A stretch of DNA of 14,117 nucleotides. Source: JBFHDX01 sp041584475 (GTDB lineage Bacteria > Pseudomonadota > Alphaproteobacteria > UBA8366 > JADFVY01). Both the position numbers and the translations under genes were made by a program. Under the pieces are notes generated by a model. That model had not been told where the DNA came from and did no database searches. It worked only from the letters and a program-made list of their open reading frames with translations. Location: positions 1-14,117 of the forward strand of contig JBFHDX010000098.1 in the NCBI GenBank assembly GCA_041584475.1, written 5' to 3'. The stretch's first letter is position 1; each line of letters starts with the position of its first letter. Positions 1 to 4,912 of this stretch are shown here, piece by piece.

Positions 1-1
1 C

Positions 2-1075
2 GCCGTCAGCCCGCCGATCCATGTCGCGACGACGCTCAAGCGCGGCCCATCGTACGAGAAGCGCGGCGGCCGGCAGTACATCCGCGATGAGGGGCACGCC
101 CTGCTGCAGCCCGAGGCGCTGCTCGCCGACCTCGAGGGCGGTGCCGAGGCGCTTCTGTTCTCGGCCGGCATGGGCGCCTGCACGGCGGCGTTCCACGCGC
201 TTTCGCCGGGCGATCACGTGGTCGCCCCGGAGGTCATGTATTACGGGCTGGCGCGCTGGCTCGAGGAGTTCGGCCGGCCCTGGGGGCTCGAGGTCGAGTT
301 CGTGCCGGCCGGCGACCTCGACGCGGCCGCCGCCGCGGTGCGCAAGGGCCGGACGCGGCTCGTCTGGATCGAGACCCCGGCGAACCCGGACTGGACGGTC
401 ACCGACATCGCCGCGATGGCCGGGATCGCGCACGGCGCCGGCGCGCTGCTCGGCGTCGACAGCACCGCCGCGACGCCGGTGCACACGCGGCCGATCGAGC
501 ACGGTGCCGACCTCGTGGCGCACGCCGCGACGAAATATCTCAACGGCCATTCCGACGTGCTCGCCGGCGCGCTCGTCACGGCGCGCAGCGACGAACTCTG
601 GCAGCGCATCCGCCGGCACCGCTACCTGAATGGCATGCAGCCCGGCGCCGTCGAGGCGTGGCTGCTGCTGCGCGGCATGCGGACCCTGTTCGTGCGCGTC
701 CGCCAGGCGAGCGCCAGCGCGCTCGCCATCGCCGAGCGCCTCGCCGCGCACGCGGCCGTCGAGCGCGTGCTCTATCCCGGGCTCGCGGACCATCCCGGCC
801 ACGACGTGGCGGCGCGCCAGATGCAGGACGGCTTCGGCGGCATGCTGTCGATCCTCGTGCGCGGCGGCGCCGCGGAGGCGATCCGCGTCGCGCAGGCGTG
901 CCGGCTGTTCGTCACCGCGACCTCGTTCGGCGGCGTCGAGAGCCTGATCGAACACCGCCGCTCGAGCGAGCCGCCCGACAGCACGGTGCCCGAGAACCTG
1001 CTGCGGCTGTCGGTCGGCATCGAGGACACGCAGGACCTGATCGACGACATCGAGGCGGCGCTGGCGGTGATCTGA
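2..1075 (+). CDS. Trans-sulfuration family PLP-dependent enzyme (cystathionine gamma-synthase/lyase-like), 5' partial
   Basis: The reading frame is open from the first bases of the window, so the N-terminus lies outside; the ATG at 170 is internal. The protein belongs to the Cys/Met metabolism PLP-dependent family (fold type I), whose members make or break C-S bonds in cystathionine, homocysteine or methionine. Visible marks are the SAGMGA phosphate-binding segment, VDSTAATP with the Asp that contacts the pyridine nitrogen, and TKYLNGHSD with the Schiff-base lysine codon at 533-535. Near the C-terminus are GGVESLIEH and LLRLSVGIED, whose Arg normally binds the substrate carboxylate. All the key residues in the visible part are present. 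The sequence does not separate a synthase from a lyase or a methionine gamma-lyase. It is followed by a tRNA gene and has no operon partner in view. Confidence 0.9.
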   Translation, partial: AVSPPIHVATTLKRGPSYEKRGGRQYIRDEGHALLQPEALLADLEGGAEALLFSAGMGACTAAFHALSPGDHVVAPEVMYYGLARWLEEFGRPWGLEVEFVPAGDLDAAAAAVRKGRTRLVWIETPANPDWTVTDIAAMAGIAHGAGALLGVDSTAATPVHTRPIEHGADLVAHAATKYLNGHSDVLAGALVTARSDELWQRIRRHRYLNGMQPGAVEAWLLLRGMRTLFVRVRQASASALAIAERLAAHAAVERVLYPGLADHPGHDVAARQMQDGFGGMLSILVRGGAAEAIRVAQACRLFVTATSFGGVESLIEHRRSSEPPDSTVPENLLRLSVGIEDTQDLIDDIEAALAVI

Positions 1076-1138
1076 AGCGGGTGCGGCCGAGCTCCGGCGC
1101 GGCGTCGGCGGCGGCTCGACGGGCGAGGCGCTGGCCCC

Positions 1139-1167
1139 TTGACGCTGACCCGCGCCGCGGTTACGTA
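1139..1167 (+). promoter_or_regulatory. Possible sigma-70 promoter for tRNA-Ser
   Basis: TTGACG at 1139-1144 matches the -35 consensus at five of six positions. It is followed after 17 bp by the weak -10 candidate TACGTA at 1162-1167, inside the palindrome TTACGTAA. The tRNA begins 49 bp further on. The -10 is poor, so this is a tentative call from position and the -35 alone. Confidence 0.3.
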
Positions 1168-1216
1168 AGGCGCACCGCTGCGGGCCGGGCGCGCCGGCCT
1201 GCGACACGCCCCCTGC

Positions 1217-1304
1217 GGAGGGATGGCAGAGTGGTAATGCAGCGGATTGCTAATCCGTCAACCCGATAAGGGTTGCGGGGGTTCGAGTCCCCCTCCCTCC
1301 GCCA
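1217..1304 (+). tRNA. tRNA-Ser (anticodon GCU)
   Basis: The acceptor stem GGAGGGA (1217-1223) pairs fully with TCCCTCC (1294-1300), followed by discriminator G1301 and an encoded CCA (1302-1304). The anticodon loop TTGCTAA is closed by CGGA/TCCG and shows anticodon GCU, which reads AGC/AGU serine codons. A long class-II variable arm, CAACCC-loop-GGGTTG, is typical of tRNA-Ser, and the T-loop GTTCGAGTCC is standard. The gene lies on the border between an intact biosynthetic gene and a region with several broken genes. Confidence 0.97.
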
Positions 1305-1346
1305 CTCATCTCGCGGGAACCTTTGCCGGACCCGCAACACCCGCCG

Positions 1347-2180
1347 TCAGTCGACGAACATCGGCCCCGGATTGCTGTGCAGCTCCTCGTAGTGGACGAG
1401 CGCCGGCTCGCCCTCGAGCGGGCAGGGGACGCCGTCGCGGAACGCCCATTCGCCGCGGTCGCAGTTGGCGGCGACGACATAGCCGTTGATGTAGAGGCGG
1501 CGGTCGATGTCCGAGCGGTTCGGCCCCGAACCGTGCAACGTGTGGACGTGCCACAGCGCGAGGTCGCCCGGCTCCATCTCGAGCAACACCGTGTTTGCCG
1601 TATCGACGCCGAGCCGTTCGAGATCGGCGGTATCGAGGGCGACGTCCATCGAGTGCCGGTCGGGATCGAACGGCAGCTCGCCGAGGCGGTGGCTGCCGGG
1701 ACAGATCACCATGGCGCCGTTGGCGGCGCTGTGCGGATCGATGGCGATGCCGGTCTGGATGTACGAGTTGGCGAGGTCGCGGTATGCCTCGCGGGGCCGG
1801 CGCGAGCGCGAATCCTGGTGAAAGCCGAATTCCGCCATCGCCGCGCCCGGCGGCTTCCAGTGCAGCTGGTTGATGATCTGCTTGAGGTCGCGACCGACCA
1901 GCGGTGCGAGCACTTCCAGCAGGCGCGGGTCGCGGCGCGTGTGCTCGAGCGTGTCGTCGAGCCAGGCCGGCCACTGTACGTACCGCACGATGCGGCCGAG
2001 CGCCGCGTCGTCGGCGAGACGGAAGAAGGTGTTGCGGTCGCGCCAGCTGCGCCCGCGCGCGCTCGCCTCGGCGTGGATGCGGTCGAACGCATCCGCCAGC
2101 GCGGCCACCTCGGCCGCGTCGAACAGCCCGCGTATCACGACGTAGCCGTCCGCCTGGAACTGCGAAACATGGTCCTGCAT
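1347..2180 (-). CDS. PhyH (phytanoyl-CoA dioxygenase)-family Fe(II)/2-oxoglutarate-dependent oxygenase
   Basis: A 277-residue protein of usual length for soluble PhyH-family enzymes, which hydroxylate a substrate while decarboxylating 2-oxoglutarate. The Fe(II) triad is visible as H121 and D123 in FHQDSRS and H216 in HTLHGSGPN, with R227/R228 placed to bind 2-oxoglutarate. The N-terminus (QADGYVVIRGLFDAAEV) is the usual family opening, which favours the ATG at 2180 over longer in-frame starts. No strong ribosome site precedes this ATG; a tiny ORF with its own AAGGA ends 5 bp upstream. The gene diverges from the TctC pseudogene, with an IclR-type operator candidate in the shared upstream region. 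Bacterial relatives act on many small molecules, so the substrate is unknown. It may have processed the compound imported by the lost transporter, which is inference from position only. Confidence 0.88.
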   Translation of the reverse strand: MQDHVSQFQADGYVVIRGLFDAAEVAALADAFDRIHAEASARGRSWRDRNTFFRLADDAALGRIVRYVQWPAWLDDTLEHTRRDPRLLEVLAPLVGRDLKQIINQLHWKPPGAAMAEFGFHQDSRSRRPREAYRDLANSYIQTGIAIDPHSAANGAMVICPGSHRLGELPFDPDRHSMDVALDTADLERLGVDTANTVLLEMEPGDLALWHVHTLHGSGPNRSDIDRRLYINGYVVAANCDRGEWAFRDGVPCPLEGEPALVHYEELHSNPGPMFVD

Positions 2181-2185
2181 CGCCG

Positions 2186-2215
2186 CTACCTGTTGTTTGC
2201 GGTGGCGAAGATCAT
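2186..2215 (-). other. Possible 9-codon leader ORF upstream of the PhyH-family gene
   Basis: On the minus strand, AAGGA lies about 10 bases before an ATG at 2215-2213. That ATG opens a 9-codon frame (MIFATANNR) ending in TAG, 5 bp before the dioxygenase start and in a different frame. The dioxygenase itself has no clear Shine-Dalgarno, so coupled translation from this mini-ORF is possible. There is no peptide or conservation evidence, and short ATG-stop pairs occur by chance. Confidence 0.2.
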
Positions 2216-2296
2216 GCGCGCTCTTCCTTAAATCAACGTGAAACCGGCGCAGTGCGGACAGGGCGCGAGCCGGCGCCGGAGGCGTTCCCCGGTTCA

Positions 2297-2315
2297 CGTT
2301 TCACACTGCGGAACA
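2297..2315 (+). promoter_or_regulatory. Candidate IclR-family operator, imperfect copy
   Basis: The 19-mer CGTTTCACACTGCGGAACA matches the perfect palindrome at 7334-7352 at 14 of 19 positions, with the right half-site TGCGGAACA identical. It ends 6 bp before the candidate -35 box at 2322, the same distance as at the other site. A position just upstream of -35 suits an activator. The 8-bp inverted pair AACGTGAA (2235-2242) and TTCACGTT (2293-2300) also lies in this divergent region. Confidence 0.5.
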
Positions 2316-2321
2316 GCGTTC

Positions 2322-2349
2322 GTGACAAGGGGACCAATCGCTACATAGT
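2322..2349 (+). promoter_or_regulatory. Candidate promoter for the TctC pseudogene
   Basis: GTGACA (2322-2327) matches five of six -35 positions. CATAGT (2344-2349), after a 16-bp spacer, matches four of six -10 positions. The operator candidate abuts it upstream and the pseudogene start codon is about 90 bp downstream. The stretch from -35 back through the operator resembles the promoter of the CoxL-like gene, which adds weight beyond the hexamers. Confidence 0.4.
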
Positions 2350-2441
2350 TGGGCGAGATCTACGCACCCGCCCATTCCCGTCGCGAACGGGCCACCATAA
2401 GGCGCGGGACGACCGGGCATACGAAACGGGTGGAAACCGAC

Positions 2442-2816
2442 ATGGCAGTACGACACGCGAAGGCGGCCCTTGCGACGGTCGCGGCCCTGGCCGTCATCGG
2501 CGGCACCGCGCAGGCACAAAGCGTCGCGGAGTTCCGAAAGGGCAAGACGGTCGAACTCCACATCGGCTAAAGCGTCGGCGGTGGCTACGACACCTATGCA
2601 CGCCTGCTGGCGCGGCACATCGGCAAGCACATTCCGGGCAACCCGACGATCGTGCCGAGAAACACGCCGGGCGCGGGCAGCCCGAAGCTGGCCAACTGGC
2701 TCCACGAGGCGGCGCCGCAGGACGGCACCGTGTTCGCGACCATGCCGCCGGCCGCAAGGGGCCTGCCGACGAAGCCTGACGCGGGTACAGGGATCCGCCG
2801 CCCGGACCCGACCTGA
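2442..2816 (+). pseudogene. Broken TctC/Bug-type substrate-binding protein (tripartite tricarboxylate transporter)
   Basis: The ATG at 2442 opens a good Sec signal peptide (about 26 residues, ending GTAQAQ), followed by VAEFRKGKTVELHIG. An in-frame TAA at 2568-2570 then sits where this family has Tyr in a GYSVGGGYD-type motif. The same frame continues after the stop with clear family sequence: SVGGGYDTYARLLARHIGKH, then a PGNPTIVP segment, NTPGAGS and DGTVFAT. Similarity is lost near base 2750, and the frame ends at TGA 2814-2816. A full receptor has about 320 residues, so roughly two thirds is missing. These proteins capture carboxylates in the periplasm for a TctA/TctB membrane pair. Without the C-terminal lobe the product cannot bind ligand. 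The still readable frame suggests recent decay. A sequencing error could explain the stop but not the lost 3' part. Confidence 0.85.
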
Positions 2817-2832
2817 AAGGTGCGCCGCGCCG

Positions 2833-2955
2833 TCAGGACCCGTTTTTTTCCGCCGCCCGTCGCGCCAGCGGCTTGCGCATGTTCGGCAGCAGGAAAGTGA
2901 GGACGGTCGCCGCGATCGGACTCAGCGCCAGCGGGCGTCCGGTCCGCGGCACCGC
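2833..2955 (-). pseudogene. Possible C-terminal remnant of a TctA-type transporter permease
   Basis: Read on the minus strand, the last 40 or so codons before TGA (2835-2833) spell a short hydrophobic stretch and a basic tail: RPLALSPIAATVLTFLLP, then NMRKPLARRAAEKNGS. This resembles the last membrane helix and cytosolic tail of TctA permeases, and it sits right beside a broken TctC gene. The frame further upstream is only the shadow of the lipoprotein gene, so nothing more of a permease survives here. Its orientation opposes the TctC remnant, which would need an inversion, since tct genes normally run the same way. The call rests on a short motif and on context, so chance is a real alternative. 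Confidence 0.3.
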
Positions 2956-2975
2956 CGTAAATTCCGGGTAACGCG

Positions 2976-2985
2976 ACGTTAACGT
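2976..2985. promoter_or_regulatory. Palindrome ACGTTAACGT upstream of the lipoprotein gene
   Basis: A perfect 10-bp palindrome, extendable to 16 bp (2973-2988) with one mismatched pair, lies about 50 bp before the lipoprotein start codon. It is an AT-containing patch in otherwise very GC-rich DNA. It could be an operator or part of a promoter, but no regulator can be named. Confidence 0.25.
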
Positions 2986-3033
2986 TGCCGGTTCAAGATC
3001 GTAGCCGGAGAAATTCGAGGGGAGACTCAGGCG

Positions 3034-3957
3034 ATGCCGGGATCCAAGGTCTGGCTGCCCCGAGCCTGCAGGCCATCGCGTCACGCTGCGATCGTCCCCC
3101 GCGGCATGCGTCGGGTGCGGCTCTCCCTGCGCCGCTGCCGGCTGGCGCTCATCGCGCTGCTGCCGCTGCTGGCGGCGGGCTGCCTGCAGCACGAGGTCGT
3201 CGTCCGCGTCAACGGCGACGGCAGCGGGACGATCGTCGAGCGGGTGGTGATGAGCCACGAGTTCATCGAGATGTTCAAGCAGATGTCGGCGCCAGGAAAA
3301 CCCTTTCAGCTCCGCACCGCGGAACAGCTGCGGCAGGACGCGTCAAACTACGGCGAGGGCGTGCGGCTGCACTCGGGCAAGAACATCGAGACGCAGTTCG
3401 GGCGCGGCTACGAGGCCAAATACGTCTTCGACGACGTGACCAGGCTGCGGATCGGCCAGAATCCCGGCGACAGGATGCCGGGCGAGTCGAGCGAGGGGGC
3501 CGGCGTCGACGGCAGCACCGGGAAGTTCACGACCTTCAGCCTGCGGCGCGACCGGCAGGCCGAACTCGTCGTCCACTGGCCGGTCGACGAGCCGAGCGTC
3601 GATGCGGGCGAGGAACCGGCCGCGAGCGTCGAAAACGGCGGTGCCGACGCGGTCGGGCCGACGACGGAGGAGGAGCGGGCGGCGCTCGAGATGATGACGG
3701 CCGCCTTCAAGGGCATGCGCATGGCGGTTCACGTCGAGGTCATGGGCGAGATCGTCGAGACCAACGCGACGCATCGCGACGGGAGCCGCGTGACCCTCGT
3801 CGAAATCTCCTTCGCCGAACTGCTCTCGAGCGAGGACGCGCTGTTGCAGATGGCGCAGCAGAAGCCGGAGTCCGTCGCCGATCTGAAGGAGATGATGACG
3901 CTCATCCCGGGGCTCAAGCTCGAAATCGAGCCCGAGGTCGCGATCCGCTTCCGCTAA
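3034..3957 (+). CDS. Putative lipoprotein of unknown function
   Basis: A 307-residue product with a lipoprotein signal: an Arg-rich n-region, the hydrophobic core LALIALLPLL, and lipobox LAAGC with the lipidated Cys at codon 3181-3183. The start at 3034 was chosen because GAGGGGAG lies about 9 bases upstream. An internal ATG at 3106 would give a more ordinary 26-residue signal peptide but has no visible ribosome site. The mature part begins QHEVVVRVNGDGSGTIVE, a beta-rich pattern seen in uncharacterised surface lipoproteins. It continues with an acidic, low-complexity middle and ends EPEVAIRFR. I do not recognise a family with known function. It stands alone, with about 200 bp before the next gene. 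Confidence 0.75.
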   Translation: MPGSKVWLPRACRPSRHAAIVPRGMRRVRLSLRRCRLALIALLPLLAAGCLQHEVVVRVNGDGSGTIVERVVMSHEFIEMFKQMSAPGKPFQLRTAEQLRQDASNYGEGVRLHSGKNIETQFGRGYEAKYVFDDVTRLRIGQNPGDRMPGESSEGAGVDGSTGKFTTFSLRRDRQAELVVHWPVDEPSVDAGEEPAASVENGGADAVGPTTEEERAALEMMTAAFKGMRMAVHVEVMGEIVETNATHRDGSRVTLVEISFAELLSSEDALLQMAQQKPESVADLKEMMTLIPGLKLEIEPEVAIRFR

Positions 3958-4158
3958 GTCGGCGCGCACGCCACCTCGCTACGGCCGAGTTCGCGCCGCC
4001 AACCGACGCGGACAAACACCGCGACCCCGGCGTGCCACCTGCTTCGAAAAGCTTCGCGCGGGCCGGATCATCCGTCGTATGGTCCAGGGGTCGCGCAAGA
4101 CGGGTCGCGTCCCGCGGTCGATGGAAGGGCGCGCGGCGGGAAAGAAGGCGTTTGCGTC

Positions 4159-4875
4159 GTGGAAATTTGGTCGCTTCTTGCCTTCGGCGTGCTGGTCGGC
4201 ATGCAGCACGCGCTCGAGGCGGATCATCTGGCCGCCGTCGCGGCGTTGAGCGCGCGGCGGACGACGCGCAGGGGTGCGCTGCTGCGCGGGGCCTGCTGGG
4301 GCATCGGCCATACCGTGGCGCTGTTCGCTATCTGCGGCACCGCGCTGCTGCTCGGCCTGACCGTCGAAAGCCGGATCGAAGCGGCGCTGGAACTCTGCGT
4401 CGGCGTCATGGTGGCGCTGCTCGGGCTCGGCGTGTTGCGCTCGGCCCTGGTCCGGCGCATCCATTTTCACGTGCACGACCACGGGGACGGCACCGTCCAC
4501 CTGCATGCCCACTCGCATGCCGGAGATCCAGCCCGGCACTCGTCCAGCCCGCATCACCATCGCCATCCGCGGCAGGCCCTGCCGAAGGCGCTGGCCGTTG
4601 GTCTCGTGCACGGCGCTGCCGGTTCGGGCGCCGTGCTCGTGCTCGTGGTGGCGGCGGCGAATTCCTGGCTCGTCGCGCTCGCCTATATCGCGTGTTTCGG
4701 CCTTGGGTCGATCGCCGGCATGGCCGCGCTGTCCGTCGTCGTATCGTTTCCGCTGGGGGCGGCGGCCCGCGGCGCCGCCTGGCTCAACAAGGCGGCGCTG
4801 GCGGGCATAGGCGCGATCGCCGTGGTGATAGGCGGAGACATCATCGTCGAAAGCTGGGGGGCGATCGGTCTCTGA
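4159..4875 (+). CDS. NicO/UreH-like nickel/cobalt transporter with His-rich loop
   Basis: A 238-residue membrane protein with about six hydrophobic segments. The first helix carries H17-x4-D22-H23 (MQHALEADH), the signature of NiCoT/NicO-type metal transporters, and the second carries GACWGIGHTVAL. Between helices three and four lies a hydrophilic loop (about residues 100-138) packed with His, including HFHVHDH, HLHAHSH and HHHRH, which fits binding of Ni2+ or Co2+. Start is GTG at 4159 with GAAGG about 10 bases upstream. It converges with the CoxL-like gene, whose stop lies 37 bp away. The family includes both importers and RcnA-type efflux proteins; the His-rich loop recalls RcnA, but direction and metal cannot be told from sequence. 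No nickel enzyme gene is in view. Confidence 0.82.
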   Translation: MEIWSLLAFGVLVGMQHALEADHLAAVAALSARRTTRRGALLRGACWGIGHTVALFAICGTALLLGLTVESRIEAALELCVGVMVALLGLGVLRSALVRRIHFHVHDHGDGTVHLHAHSHAGDPARHSSSPHHHRHPRQALPKALAVGLVHGAAGSGAVLVLVVAAANSWLVALAYIACFGLGSIAGMAALSVVVSFPLGAAARGAAWLNKAALAGIGAIAVVIGGDIIVESWGAIGL

Positions 4876-4912
4876 GCCCGGCGTCGTCGTTGGACGGGGG
4901 CGCCGCCCGCGG

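Noticed and set aside
1281..1304. Phage or island attachment site at the tRNA 3' end
   Set aside because: No second copy of the tRNA 3' end was found in the window, and there is no integrase gene. Only the position is suggestive.
2568..2570. Recoding (read-through) of the TAA in the TctC gene
   Set aside because: TAA is not used for selenocysteine or pyrrolysine, and the gene is truncated downstream as well, so simple gene death is the better reading.
4048..4065. Short repeat GCTTCG-AAAA-GCTTCG before the transporter gene
   Set aside because: A single 6-bp repeat pair without other promoter or operator features is expected by chance.
4876..4912. Bidirectional terminator between the converging transporter and CoxL-like genes
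   Set aside because: The 37-bp gap is GC-rich with only a short imperfect GGGC/GCCC pairing and no T-runs on either strand.
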